64,000 nucleotides of DNA from Paraflavisolibacter caeni. GTDB lineage: Bacteria; Bacteroidota; Bacteroidia; Chitinophagales; Chitinophagaceae. Positions 39,163 through 48,354 of the stretch are shown here, one piece after another. The notes under the pieces are model-generated. The model did not search any database, had not been told where the DNA came from, and worked only from the letters and a program-made list of their open reading frames with translations. The DNA is taken from NCBI RefSeq assembly GCF_025628885.1, contig NZ_JAOTIF010000010.1, forward strand, positions 62,001-126,000. The letters run 5' to 3'. Made by a program: the position numbers and the translations under genes. The first letter of the stretch is position 1. Every line of letters starts with the position of its first letter.

Positions 39163-41922
39163 TTATTTATTGGAAGAAGAATTCAATGCCAGTTCATTTT
39201 TCCAATCCGTAGTAAATTGATACTTCCCGGATCCGACTTTGATGACCGCATACCCCTGTTCCATTTCAACTTTACCATTCTGATTCAAAGTTGCCAATGC
39301 TTTTCCACTCTCCCTGACCAATTCAGGTTTTTCTGCCTGGATATATATAACCGCTGTTGTATTGGCAGGTATTTCAACATCCAACACAAACTTGCCATTT
39401 TCTACCTTCCAGGCAGATCTCAACAAACCATACCTGGTCTGCAGGCTTGCATCAACATTCGTAAACCCAGCTCCTGCCTGTGGCTTGATACGGATCTTTT
39501 TATAACCGACACCCTCATTATCAGTATCTATCCCTGCCATCACCTGGTACATCCATTCACCAATGGCACCATAGGCATAGTGGTTAAATGAATTCATAGA
39601 AGCCGGCTCAAAAGTACTGTCTGGTCTGATACCATTCCAACGCTCCCAGATGGTGGTGGCTCCCCTTTTTACCGGGTATAGCCATGAAGGAAATGTTTCC
39701 TGCAACAACAAATTATAAGCAACGTCTGTTTTACCATATCTACTAAGTACATGACAGATGTAAGGTGTGCCCAGGAAACCTGTTGATATATGATTACCGT
39801 AGCTCCTGATGTTGTCGACCAATCTATCCGCAGCCTGCTGCCTCAGGTTTTCAGGCAGCATATCAAAATGGAGCGCCAAAACATAGGCAGTTTGTGTGCC
39901 GGACACCATCCGGCCATTAGGGGTAACGTATTCCTTTACAAAAGCGTCTTTGATGTTTTGCAGCAATGCTGTGTATTTTGAAACATCCTCCATTTTGCCC
40001 AATACTTTCGCGGCATTGATCAGCAACTGGGTGGAATGGGCATAAAAACATTGGGAGATCAGGTATTTATCAGTAATTGCAGTTCTCCCTCCCAGGTCAT
40101 TATCCACCATAAAGGAAAGCCAGTCTCCAAAATGAAATCCTTTGTTCCACAAGTAATTTCTGCTGGAATCGGTCATATACCGCACCCAGGCTTTCATGCT
40201 GGGGTATTGCTCTTCCAGCAATCGTTTGTCACCATAGGCCAGGTACATATTCCAAGGAACAATGGTAGCAACATCTGCCCAGCCGGCTGAACCACTACTT
40301 CCAGGTCCCAGTACATTTGGAATAACAAATGGTACACTACCATTAGGCAATTGGTCTGCTGCCACATCTTTGAGCCATTTGGCAAAGAAATTATTGACAT
40401 CCATATTGAAAGAGGCTGTACGGGAGAATACCTGGGCATCACCGGTCCAACCCAGGCGTTCGTCTCTTTGTGGACAATCCGTTGGAACATCCAGGAAGTT
40501 GCCTTTCTGGCCCCATTCAATATTATGCTGCAATTGGTTGATGAGTGGATTTGAAGAAGTAAAGCTACCTGTAGGCTGCATGGCAGAATACAGGGCAATA
40601 GCCGTAAAATCTTCCGGCTTCAGTTCACCGGGATACCCAGTCACTTTGATATAGCGAAAGCCATGAAATGTAAAATGAGGCTCAAAAACTTCATCTCCCT
40701 CTCCCTTCAGAATGTAGTTTCCTTCAGATTTAGCGGCCCTCAGGTTCTCTGTATAAAAGTTGCCCTTTTTATCCAATACTTCAGCATGATTGATCTTGAT
40801 GGTGTCACCACTTTTACCCCTTGCTTTGACAATAACCCAGCCTACCAGGTTCTGACCAAAATCAATAACCTGTTCTCCTTTGGGGGTTGTGAAAATTTTA
40901 ATGGGTTTAAAGGTCTCATGCTTCTGAATGGGCTCATTAAAAGTTGCCACCAGTACATTCATAGGATGGTTCACAACCTTTACACCCGACCATTCTTTAT
41001 CGTTATATCCTGCTGTGGCCCATCCTTTTTTTTCCTGCCGGGCATCAATGGTCTCGCCATGATAGATCTCTGAAAAACGGATGGCTCCTGTTGATGACTT
41101 CCAGCTTTCATCGGAAATAATTGTCTCGGATGTTCCATCATTATAGCTGATCTGGAGCTGAAAGAGTAGTGCAGCATCTTTCCCATATGAATTTTTATTA
41201 CCACCCCATGCTAAAAAACCTCGGTACCACCCACTACCTAATGTTACGCCCACTGCATTGGCTCCCTGTTGAAGCAGGTCCGCTACATCATACACCTGGT
41301 ACTGGAGCCGTTTGTTATATGAAGTCCACCCAGGTGTCAGGTAGGCATCTCCTACCCTTTTGCCATTTATTTGAGCTTCATACAAACCATGTGCAGTGAT
41401 ATAAGCCGTTGCCCTTGAAATTTTCCTGGAGGTAGAAAACTCCTTCCGGAAAATCGGGCTGGGCCTTAGTACTGAATCCTCTACAAACCCTGGTTCAATC
41501 CATTTAGCCTTCCAATCGGAAGGATTCAATAGTGCCATCTGGAAAAAAGCTGGTTTACTCCAGTCAGATGCTTTACCAGCATTATCCCAAACCCTTACCT
41601 GCCAGAAATAGCGTTTTCCCGATTGTAGTGGACTACCTTTATAAACTACATGAACTGAAGAATCTGAAGCGACTTTGCCTGTTTGCCAATCCAAACCGGA
41701 TTCTTTTGATAAAGAAGATTCATGACCCAGGCGAATTTCATAAGCTGCTTGCAGCACATTTCTTTTTACGGAATTGAGTTGCCAGCTAAAACGGGGCAGC
41801 ACAACATCCAAACCAATTGGATTATCCCTGTTTTCCGTTTTCAGGTGCTCTACCTTCACTTGTGCCAGACTTATCATGCTGAAGAACTGCATTAGGATGT
41901 AAAGGGCGATCAATCTTTTCAT
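39163..41922 (-). CDS. GH78 alpha-L-rhamnosidase
   Basis: 919 residues with a signal peptide ending at ISLAQ. The GH78 opening (VEHLKTENRDNPIGLD, then PRFSWQL), an N-terminal carbohydrate-binding-like sandwich, the helical (alpha/alpha)6 catalytic domain with CPQRDERLGWTGDA (contains the general acid, about residues 485-498) and a C-terminal beta-sandwich are all present, so the protein is full length. It removes terminal alpha-L-rhamnose, found on RG-I backbones and as caps on arabinogalactan glucuronate. It is followed by the GH43-HTCS unit 190 bp away. The rhamnose link to the BNR propeller and GH105 genes strengthens a rhamnose/uronate substrate for this part of the locus. Confidence 0.93.
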   Translation of the reverse strand: MKRLIALYILMQFFSMISLAQVKVEHLKTENRDNPIGLDVVLPRFSWQLNSVKRNVLQAAYEIRLGHESSLSKESGLDWQTGKVASDSSVHVVYKGSPLQSGKRYFWQVRVWDNAGKASDWSKPAFFQMALLNPSDWKAKWIEPGFVEDSVLRPSPIFRKEFSTSRKISRATAYITAHGLYEAQINGKRVGDAYLTPGWTSYNKRLQYQVYDVADLLQQGANAVGVTLGSGWYRGFLAWGGNKNSYGKDAALLFQLQISYNDGTSETIISDESWKSSTGAIRFSEIYHGETIDARQEKKGWATAGYNDKEWSGVKVVNHPMNVLVATFNEPIQKHETFKPIKIFTTPKGEQVIDFGQNLVGWVIVKARGKSGDTIKINHAEVLDKKGNFYTENLRAAKSEGNYILKGEGDEVFEPHFTFHGFRYIKVTGYPGELKPEDFTAIALYSAMQPTGSFTSSNPLINQLQHNIEWGQKGNFLDVPTDCPQRDERLGWTGDAQVFSRTASFNMDVNNFFAKWLKDVAADQLPNGSVPFVIPNVLGPGSSGSAGWADVATIVPWNMYLAYGDKRLLEEQYPSMKAWVRYMTDSSRNYLWNKGFHFGDWLSFMVDNDLGGRTAITDKYLISQCFYAHSTQLLINAAKVLGKMEDVSKYTALLQNIKDAFVKEYVTPNGRMVSGTQTAYVLALHFDMLPENLRQQAADRLVDNIRSYGNHISTGFLGTPYICHVLSRYGKTDVAYNLLLQETFPSWLYPVKRGATTIWERWNGIRPDSTFEPASMNSFNHYAYGAIGEWMYQVMAGIDTDNEGVGYKKIRIKPQAGAGFTNVDASLQTRYGLLRSAWKVENGKFVLDVEIPANTTAVIYIQAEKPELVRESGKALATLNQNGKVEMEQGYAVIKVGSGKYQFTTDWKNELALNSSSNK

Positions 41923-41985
41923 AATGGCAAATTAGAATTGCCAACAAGATAATCATAAATCTTTTTTATTGTAAGGTGAACAAAA

Positions 41986-42031
41986 AAAGCCGCATTCTAT
42001 AGGTACAGAAATGCCTATAGAATGCGGCTTT
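41986..42031. terminator. Terminator between ald and the GH78 gene
   Basis: An 18-bp perfect stem AAAGCCGCATTCTATAGG/CCTATAGAATGCGGCTTT with a 10-nt loop. On the minus strand it is followed by a T-run, directly after the alanine dehydrogenase stop. It insulates the core genes from the sugar locus. Confidence 0.92.
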
Positions 42032-42047
42032 AGAAAAATTTAGAAAT

Positions 42048-43184
42048 TTATTGATAGCTAAACTTCACCTTACTCAAAATATATGATGCATCAACAAACT
42101 CCAAACCTTGTGCTTCAGCCACGGCTTTATAAGTAACATACCCGTCTAATGTATTGAGACCTTTACATAAAGCTTCATTTTCCCGGCAAGCGGCACGGAA
42201 GCCTTTATTAGCGATCTGTACAGCATAAGGCACTGTAACATTGGTCAATGCAATGGTAGATGTCCTGGGAACAGCACCCGGCATATTCGCTACAGCATAA
42301 TGAACTACATTATGTTTTACATAGGTGGGATCATCATGGGTAGTAATCCGGTCTGTAGTTTCAAAGCTACCGCCCTGGTCAATTGCGATATCAACAATAA
42401 CAGAACCAGGCTCCATAGTTTTTACCATTTCTTCATTTACCAGCTTTGGAGCTTTCGCTCCCGGAATCAACACAGCCCCTATAACAAGGTCAGATTCTTT
42501 CACTGATTGCGCAATGTTGTACGGACTGGACATTAAAGTAGTTATCTGGTTTCCAAAAATATCATCCAGCTCACGGAGCCTTTCAGAATTAACGTCCAGG
42601 ATGGTAACATCAGCACCGAGGCCCACAGCAATTTTTAATGCATTTGTACCAGCTACACCACCGCCGATGATGGTTACCCTACCACGTTTTACACCTGGCA
42701 CTCCACCCAGGAGAACCCCTTTCCCTCCATCTGGTTTTTGTAAAAACTGTGCTCCCAATTGAGCTGACATTCTTCCAGCCACTTCACTCATAGGTGTCAA
42801 TAAAGGCAGTGATCCGTTGGGTAGTTGAACAGTTTCATAGGCGATACCTACAACCTTATTCTCTGTTAATGCCTTTGTCAATTCTGGCTCCGGTGCAAGA
42901 TGCAGGTAAGTAAACAGGATCAGGCCTTCACGGAAATAACCATATTCTGAAGCAATTGGCTCTTTCACCTTCATCACCATGTCATTATCCCAGGCTTCTG
43001 CAGCGGTATCGACAAGCGTAGCACCAGCTTGCTGATATTCTTCATCCCGGAAACCGGAACCAAGACCTGCACTTTTTTGGATGAATACTTCATGGCCAAA
43101 TTTAACAAGCTGTACCACACCTGCCGGTGTCATCGCAACCCTGTTTTCATTGTTCTTTACCTCTTTAGGTACTCCTATTCTCAT
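42048..43184 (-). CDS. ald: Alanine dehydrogenase
   Basis: 378 residues, cytoplasmic. N-terminal [20 protein letters not shown] is the family start. The central Rossmann segment [22 protein letters not shown] binds NAD. The enzyme interconverts L-alanine and pyruvate plus ammonia. Length and motifs are standard, with nothing unusual. It lies between the GH78 gene and kbl on the same strand but has its own terminator and is probably transcribed by itself. Confidence 0.95.
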   Translation of the reverse strand: MRIGVPKEVKNNENRVAMTPAGVVQLVKFGHEVFIQKSAGLGSGFRDEEYQQAGATLVDTAAEAWDNDMVMKVKEPIASEYGYFREGLILFTYLHLAPEPELTKALTENKVVGIAYETVQLPNGSLPLLTPMSEVAGRMSAQLGAQFLQKPDGGKGVLLGGVPGVKRGRVTIIGGGVAGTNALKIAVGLGADVTILDVNSERLRELDDIFGNQITTLMSSPYNIAQSVKESDLVIGAVLIPGAKAPKLVNEEMVKTMEPGSVIVDIAIDQGGSFETTDRITTHDDPTYVKHNVVHYAVANMPGAVPRTSTIALTNVTVPYAVQIANKGFRAACRENEALCKGLNTLDGYVTYKAVAEAQGLEFVDASYILSKVKFSYQ

Positions 43185-43263
43185 GTGATTCGATTTGTAA
43201 TTAAAAATAATGTACTATTTGGAAGACCAGGAAGGTGAACTAATCATGCCTGGTCCTAATCAT

Positions 43264-44463
43264 TTAAGCTATTTGCTTACCAACCACACCCAATTCCTTG
43301 CCGATCCTTGTAAAAGCTTCAATAGCCTTATCCAGGTGGTGTTGTTCATGTGCTGCACTTAACTGCACCCTGATGCGCGCCTGTCCTTTGGGAACTACAG
43401 GGAAGAAAAAGCCGATCACATAAATTCCCTCTTCCAACAAGCGGGTAGCAAAAGTGGCGGCCAGCACAGCATCATAAAGCATAATGGGAACAATCGGATG
43501 TTCACCTGGCTTAATGTCAAAACCAGCCTCAGTCATTTTGCTGCGGAAGTATTTTGTATTTTGCTCCAGCTTGTCGCGCAATTCTGTAGTCTCGCTCAGC
43601 ATATCTAAAACAGCAATGGAAGCTCCCACAATGGATGGCGCCAAACTGTTCGAGAATAAATAAGGACGGCTTTTCTGGCGTAACATATCAATGATCTCTT
43701 TCCGTCCGCTGGTGAACCCACCACTGGCGCCACCTAAAGCCTTACCCATTGTCCCAGTAATGATATCAATACGACCCATCACACCACGGTATTCATGGGT
43801 CCCTCTTCCTGTTTTACCTAAAAAACCGGAAGCATGACTCTCATCAATCATCACGATGGCATCATATTTATCCGCTAAGTCACATATGGTATCCAGTTGG
43901 GCAATCGTACCATCCATACTGAAAGCACCATCTGTTACAATAATGCGGCTACGGGCATTTGAAGCTTCCTGGAGCTTGTTTTCCAGGTCCTGCATGTTAT
44001 TGTGCTCATAGCGATAACGCTGTGCCTTACACAAACGCACACCATCAATAATGGAAGCATGGTTCAGCGCGTCTGAAATGATCGCATCCTGCTCATTAAA
44101 CAGCGGTTCAAACACACCACCATTGGCATCGAAGGCCGCAGCATATAAGATTGTATCTTCAGTGCCCAGGAATTGCGACATCTTCTCTTCCAGTTCTTTA
44201 TGAATATCCTGCGTACCGCAAATAAAGCGGACAGAACTCATTCCATAGCCGCGTTCATCAATGGTTTTATGTGCAGCTTCAATTACAGCTGGATGTGAAG
44301 AAAGCCCCAGGTAATTGTTTGCACAGAAATTGAGAACAGTTTTTCCTCCAACCTCTATTTCTGCTCCCTGCGGGGATGATATGATGCGTTCAGATTTATA
44401 TAATCCGGATTTTTTGATTTCTTCTATTTCAGATTGTATGCGTGTAACAAATTTTTCATTCAT
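43264..44463 (-). CDS. kbl: 2-amino-3-ketobutyrate CoA ligase (glycine C-acetyltransferase)
   Basis: 399 residues, a fold-type I PLP enzyme of the alpha-oxoamine synthase family. [14 protein letters not shown] at the start, [15 protein letters not shown] in the middle and [13 protein letters not shown] with the Schiff-base Lys identify the family. It converts 2-amino-3-oxobutyrate and CoA to glycine and acetyl-CoA, the second step of threonine breakdown. The threonine dehydrogenase for the first step is encoded directly upstream on the same strand (81 bp gap), which settles kbl over other oxoamine synthases such as serine palmitoyltransferase. Confidence 0.93.
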   Translation of the reverse strand: MNEKFVTRIQSEIEEIKKSGLYKSERIISSPQGAEIEVGGKTVLNFCANNYLGLSSHPAVIEAAHKTIDERGYGMSSVRFICGTQDIHKELEEKMSQFLGTEDTILYAAAFDANGGVFEPLFNEQDAIISDALNHASIIDGVRLCKAQRYRYEHNNMQDLENKLQEASNARSRIIVTDGAFSMDGTIAQLDTICDLADKYDAIVMIDESHASGFLGKTGRGTHEYRGVMGRIDIITGTMGKALGGASGGFTSGRKEIIDMLRQKSRPYLFSNSLAPSIVGASIAVLDMLSETTELRDKLEQNTKYFRSKMTEAGFDIKPGEHPIVPIMLYDAVLAATFATRLLEEGIYVIGFFFPVVPKGQARIRVQLSAAHEQHHLDKAIEAFTRIGKELGVVGKQIA

Positions 44464-44544
44464 AACTTAATAATTATTTTATAGAAATAATTTTCCCAAA
44501 TCAATTACTAACTTCCATTAAATACCATTACAAATACACCAGGC

Positions 44545-45537
44545 CTACTTTACCATTGACCATTCAGCATTTACGTCTGACGTTTCTTGTTTCACTTTTG
44601 ACAAATTGTAAAGCATGTCCTCAGTCATCCGTTTCAGATCATATTCATGTTTCCATCCCCAATCGGCTCTTGCTTTCGAATCATCAATGCTCTTCGGCCA
44701 GCTATTCGCAATATCCTGCCTGTAATCAGGCGCATATTCCATAGTAAATTCAGGTATATGACGCTTGATTTCTGCAGCAATCTCCTCAGGAGAAAAACTC
44801 ATTGCCGCCAGGTTATACGATGTACGGATTTTGATTTCTTCAGCTGGCGCTTCCATTAATTCGATTGTAGCCCTGATCGCATCTGGCATGTACATCATTG
44901 GCAAACTGGTACCTGGCTCTAAAAAGCAGGTATACTTTTTCTCTTCCAATGCTTCATGAAATATTTCCACAGCATAATCAGTGGTACCACCGCCAGGTGA
45001 TGATTTATAACTGATCAAGCCAGGATATCTAATGCTCCGGACATCTACGTTATACTTGTTGAAATAATAATTGCACCAGAACTCACCCGCATATTTTGAA
45101 ATACCATACACGGTAATGGGTTCAATGATTGTTTGCTGAGGACAAGCCTGTTTGGGTGATGTTGGCCCAAAAACGGCGATACTGCTTGGCCAATACACCT
45201 TACTCAATTTCTCTTCTCTTGCAATGTCCAGAACGTTCAGAAGGCTTTGCATATTCAGATGCCATGCAAGTGCAGGATTTTTTTCACCCGTTGCAGAGAG
45301 CATGGCTGCCAGTAAGTATATTTGAGTGATGCCTTGCCTGATTACCTGCACATGAAGCATTTCCTTATTCATCACATCTAAGGATACATAAGGACCTGTA
45401 CCTTTTAATAATTCATTTTCTTCTCTTAAGTCAGAGGCAATTACTGCGCTTGATCCATACATCTTTCTTAAGGCTAGTGTCAGTTCTACTCCTATTTGTC
45501 CGGAGGCACCAATCACTAAAATTTTCTCTTTTACCAT
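44545..45537 (-). CDS. L-threonine 3-dehydrogenase, extended SDR type
   Basis: 330 residues with an N-terminal Rossmann GASGQIGVEL, the SDR catalytic YGISK motif with upstream Ser in WPSSIAVFGP, and a C-terminal region typical of bacterial short-chain threonine dehydrogenases (NAD-dependent epimerase fold) rather than the zinc type. It oxidises threonine to 2-amino-3-oxobutyrate, the substrate of the kbl product encoded downstream. On the minus strand TACTTTTG at 45586-45579 matches the Bacteroidota -7 consensus TAnnTTTG about 40 bp before the start, so the two genes are likely transcribed from there. Confidence 0.9.
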   Translation of the reverse strand: MVKEKILVIGASGQIGVELTLALRKMYGSSAVIASDLREENELLKGTGPYVSLDVMNKEMLHVQVIRQGITQIYLLAAMLSATGEKNPALAWHLNMQSLLNVLDIAREEKLSKVYWPSSIAVFGPTSPKQACPQQTIIEPITVYGISKYAGEFWCNYYFNKYNVDVRSIRYPGLISYKSSPGGGTTDYAVEIFHEALEEKKYTCFLEPGTSLPMMYMPDAIRATIELMEAPAEEIKIRTSYNLAAMSFSPEEIAAEIKRHIPEFTMEYAPDYRQDIANSWPKSIDDSKARADWGWKHEYDLKRMTEDMLYNLSKVKQETSDVNAEWSMVK

Positions 45538-45578
45538 ATTTTAATGTTGAGCAATTATGTGTGTGTGAAGCACTTATC

Positions 45579-45586
45579 CAAAAGTA
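45579..45586 (-). promoter_or_regulatory. -7 promoter box before threonine dehydrogenase
   Basis: TACTTTTG on the minus strand matches the TAnnTTTG consensus of Bacteroidota sigma-A promoters, 42 bp before the start codon. The rest of the divergent gap 45538-45806 holds no gene; I did not find a comparably clear box for the plus-strand channel gene. Confidence 0.5.
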
Positions 45587-45806
45587 AATATTTAAAAGTA
45601 TGAAAACAGTGTGCAATCGTTTGATCTGTCTGAAAACAGATTGATACTGCGGGCATCGGCAAAAGAAAAGAATAAATACCTTTTTTTTGTTCCTTATTCC
45701 ATAAATGGTTGTTAAGATCATTGTTTAAGTGAGACAAGATTTATTAGCGGCATTCATACCTGGATTACTTTGACTTTCAACCTAAACAAATACTTATTTA
45801 GTTATA

Positions 45807-46424
45807 ATGGTCACAATACATATGAATTTTATTGATGTAATATTGTATATCGGGATTTTTGTATTTGGTCTTACAGGTGCACTCAAAGCAAGGTCAAGTT
45901 CTATGGATATATTTGGCGCTTTTGTCATGGCCTTTGCTACTGCTTACGGAGGTGGAACTGTAAGAGATGTATTGATAGGCAGGTATCCGATTGGATGGAT
46001 GAATGATTATTTAGCTTTCCTCCTGATATTTTTAGCCACTTTTATAGCTTTTTTATTGAAAAGAAACATTCGTAAGTTTCACCGCATCTTTTTTTTAACA
46101 GATGCCATTGGCTTAGGCTTGTTTACCATCGGGGGCATAGAAATAAGTCTTGACAATCATATCAATAATGTTTACGCAGTCTTGATGGGAGTTATTTCAT
46201 CCACTTTTGGAGGGCTCGTAGCTGATATCATCAGCAATAAAACGCCATCCCTGCTCAAGAAAGGAGAATTGTATGCTACAGCATCTGCAATTGGGGGAAC
46301 TGTTTACCTCTCCTTAAATCATCTCCTTCCCGACCCCAATATTCGCATGATAATTTGTGTGGCTTTAATAGTTTTCATCAGGTACATTTCGAAATGGAAA
46401 CAGATCAATCTTCCTGAAATTTAA
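45807..46424 (+). CDS. Trimeric intracellular cation channel (TRIC) family / UPF0126 membrane protein
   Basis: 205 residues with six to seven hydrophobic segments. The repeated family motif GGGTVRDVLIGRYPIGW is present in the first half, with its counterpart SSTFGGLVADII in the second. Bacterial homologues form trimeric cation-selective channels, often annotated YadS/YicG-like or glycine-related. No lead from neighbours: it is transcribed divergently from the threonine catabolism genes and is followed by the SAM riboswitch region. Function in this organism is unknown beyond the family. Confidence 0.85.
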   Translation: MVTIHMNFIDVILYIGIFVFGLTGALKARSSSMDIFGAFVMAFATAYGGGTVRDVLIGRYPIGWMNDYLAFLLIFLATFIAFLLKRNIRKFHRIFFLTDAIGLGLFTIGGIEISLDNHINNVYAVLMGVISSTFGGLVADIISNKTPSLLKKGELYATASAIGGTVYLSLNHLLPDPNIRMIICVALIVFIRYISKWKQINLPEI

Positions 46425-46511
46425 ATCCTGTAATACTTAACCTTTAAATCTTTACCATAGTTTTTGCAATTCATAAAATTTTAATCATTATAAATATGTA
46501 AACATTTCCAT

Positions 46512-46519
46512 TATCTTTG
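46512..46519 (+). promoter_or_regulatory. -7 promoter box before the SAM riboswitch
   Basis: TATCTTTG fits TAnnTTTG and lies 20 bp before the riboswitch's first stem, placing the transcript start at about 46526. Confidence 0.6.
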
Positions 46520-46539
46520 CCGCAGTTCTTAAAAACATC

Positions 46540-46646
46540 CTTATCAAGAAAGGCTGAGGGAAATGGCCCTTTGAAGCCTTGACAACCTCTCTCGTTTTGA
46601 GAAAAGGTGCCAACTCCATCATGGTAAAAAAATCATGAAAGATAAG
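46540..46646 (+). ncRNA. SAM-I (S-box) riboswitch
   Basis: Conserved SAM-I core: CTTATCAAGAAAGGCTGAGGG, then TGGCCCTTTGAAGCC, GACAACCTCTC, GAGAAAAGGTGCCAACTCC and the closing GATAAG. The first and last six bases pair as P1 (CTTATC/GATAAG). In the family, SAM binding stabilises P1 and lowers expression of downstream methionine genes. It precedes homoserine dehydrogenase, which feeds the methionine branch, so feedback repression by SAM is expected. The 3' strand of P1 can also pair with the loop of the downstream terminator, giving an antiterminator. Confidence 0.95.
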
Positions 46647-46682
46647 TGGGATCAAAGCCTAACGAAATCTCTCTAAAATATT

Positions 46683-46719
46683 CGAAGCTCTTCCCCTTAT
46701 CCCGGAAGAGCTTTTTTTT
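46683..46719 (+). terminator. Riboswitch expression-platform terminator
   Basis: AAGCTCTTCC pairs with GGAAGAGCTT and is followed by nine Ts, 40-50 bp before the homoserine dehydrogenase start. Its loop contains CCCCTTATC, complementary to the P1 3' strand GATAAGTGGG with one bulge. The two folds are therefore exclusive: with SAM bound the terminator forms, without SAM the antiterminator forms. Confidence 0.92.
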
Positions 46720-46770
46720 TCCTTTAAACATCCTTTTTGGTAAGTGTTATAAAATATCAAAAGCAAAGAG

Positions 46771-48024
46771 ATGAATAACAAAAAACTGGTTATTGGCCTT
46801 TTCGGATTTGGCGTTGTTGGCGAAGGCCTGTATAAAGCATTGCAGCAAACTCCTACCCTGCAGGCAACTATAAAAAAAATATGTATCAAAGACCCGGGTA
46901 AAAAAAGGGCTGCTCCCGCCAGTTTATTTACTACGGATAGGGATGAATTATTATATGATCCTGAAATTAATGTGATTGTTGAAGTGATCAATGAAGCAGA
47001 TGCGGCTTTTCATATTGCTTCCACTGCTTTTTTGAACGGAAAGGCTGTGGTAAGTGCCAGTAAAAAAATGATCGCCGAACATCTCACCAAACTCCTTGAA
47101 CTGCAGAGACAGGTAGATCTGCCCTTTTTATATGAAGCGGCGGCCTGCGCTTCCATTCCGGTGATCCGTAATCTGGAGGAATATTACGATAATGACCTTC
47201 TTCATGGTATCCGTGCCATTGTAAATGGTTCAACCAATTATATCCTGACCAGGATGTTTGAAGACAAGCTTACTTTCCCTGAAGCCTTACTTTCCGCACA
47301 ATCCCTGGGATTTGCTGAAAAAGATCCAACACTTGATGTTCAGGGCTGGGATGCTGCCCACAAATGCTGTATTTTATTGATGCATGCTTATGGGATCATT
47401 ACTTCTACAGACCATCTGCTCTTTAATGGTATCCAAAATATTTCCGCACAGGATGCCAAGGTTGCAGGTGAAAAGGGTTTAGGAATCAAGCTGGTGGCAC
47501 AAGCCCGGAAATTGAGAAGTGGAAAAATAGCGGCCTGTGTATTACCCCAGTTTGTTCAGGCTTCTGATTCCCTGCATTTTGTCAGGAATGAATTCAATGG
47601 CGTTGAAATAGAAAGCCATTTTGCTGATAAGCAGTTTTTCTACGGGAAAGGCGCCGGCTCCTTCCCCACGGCCTCCGCAGTCCTGAGCGACATTGCCGCT
47701 TTAAGATATGATTACAAATATGAATATAAAAAGCTGCACCAGGCGCCAGCAGAGCTTACGGAAGAATATTACCTGAAAGTTTACGTTCGCTTTCAACATT
47801 GGAAAGATATTCCCAAACAAAAGTTTGAGAGCATTGATGAAGTTCATGAAGATGGAAAAGGCAAGTATTTAACAGGGCTGATCCATTATAAAGAATTGAA
47901 AAACAGTGATTGGTGGAAACTCAACCATACCTCGCTGATTCTTTTACCAGATGCTATTGAAGAAAGCGTTGAAATCAGGAAAATTAAAAAGAGAAGCCTG
48001 GAACTGGGCGGAGTTGTATCCTGA
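46771..48024 (+). CDS. hom: Homoserine dehydrogenase
   Basis: 417 residues, cytoplasmic and monofunctional (no fused aspartokinase). The N-terminal Rossmann GLFGFGVVGEGL binds NAD(P), and the catalytic region contains NGSTNYIL and AEKDPTLDVQGWDAAHK. It reduces aspartate semialdehyde to homoserine, the branch point to methionine and threonine. The SAM riboswitch and terminator in its leader tie it to methionine supply, so it may be a methionine-dedicated isozyme. A C-terminal part after about residue 330 carries no obvious ACT domain. Start 46771 has an AAGAG-type ribosome site 4 bp before it. Confidence 0.93.
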   Translation: MNNKKLVIGLFGFGVVGEGLYKALQQTPTLQATIKKICIKDPGKKRAAPASLFTTDRDELLYDPEINVIVEVINEADAAFHIASTAFLNGKAVVSASKKMIAEHLTKLLELQRQVDLPFLYEAAACASIPVIRNLEEYYDNDLLHGIRAIVNGSTNYILTRMFEDKLTFPEALLSAQSLGFAEKDPTLDVQGWDAAHKCCILLMHAYGIITSTDHLLFNGIQNISAQDAKVAGEKGLGIKLVAQARKLRSGKIAACVLPQFVQASDSLHFVRNEFNGVEIESHFADKQFFYGKGAGSFPTASAVLSDIAALRYDYKYEYKKLHQAPAELTEEYYLKVYVRFQHWKDIPKQKFESIDEVHEDGKGKYLTGLIHYKELKNSDWWKLNHTSLILLPDAIEESVEIRKIKKRSLELGGVVS

Positions 48025-48084
48025 TTAATTTTTAATTTAATTTATTCCATAGGTAAATACAAGAAAAAATCTTTGCAAAAAAAC

Positions 48085-48120
48085 ATTGAGTATTGGATCA
48101 TAATTTGTCCAATACTCAAT
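48085..48120 (+). terminator. 13-bp hairpin after homoserine dehydrogenase
   Basis: ATTGAGTATTGGA pairs perfectly with TCCAATACTCAAT across a 10-nt loop, 60 bp after the stop. Only three Ts follow, so termination may be weak. Confidence 0.6.
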
Positions 48121-48150
48121 TTCCAAACCTTGAATCCTTTCATTTTTCCC

Positions 48151-48205
48151 GACCTTATAGTGACCTTTTAGAGACCTTATAGAGATGTTATAGAGACCTT
48201 ACTGC
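48151..48205. repeat. Five tandem copies of an 11-bp unit
   Basis: Five consecutive 11-bp units with consensus GACCTTATAGA (GACCTTATAGT, GACCTTTTAGA, GACCTTATAGA, GATGTTATAGA, GACCTTACTGC). They lie in the 330-bp gap between homoserine dehydrogenase and the pirin gene. The period equals roughly one helical turn, so each copy shows the same face. No coding sequence is present here; the pirin promoter lies about 120 bp further on. Confidence 0.85.
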
Positions 48206-48326
48206 GGTCTAACTGTATAGGTACTCCGTATCTACTCCCAATCAACATCGCTCCAACAGCCCTCCAACTCTCTATCTAACAGCCCGGTTCTCACAACCTT
48301 CCCCTTAAGAAAAAAACACTTCATCT

Positions 48327-48334
48327 TAACTTTG
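48327..48334 (+). promoter_or_regulatory. -7 promoter box before the pirin gene
   Basis: TAACTTTG matches TAnnTTTG exactly and lies 21 bp before the ATG, giving a very short leader. No clear -33 TTTG is seen. Confidence 0.55.
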
Positions 48335-48354
48335 TTCATAGAAAACTTACACCC

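Noticed and set aside
46659-46991. Minus-strand frame over the riboswitch terminator and hom start
   Set aside because: It is antisense to the riboswitch expression platform and hom, and shows no family likeness.
48151-48205. Tandem repeat as a CRISPR array
   Set aside because: Units are 11 bp and contiguous with no spacers, and no cas genes occur in the window.
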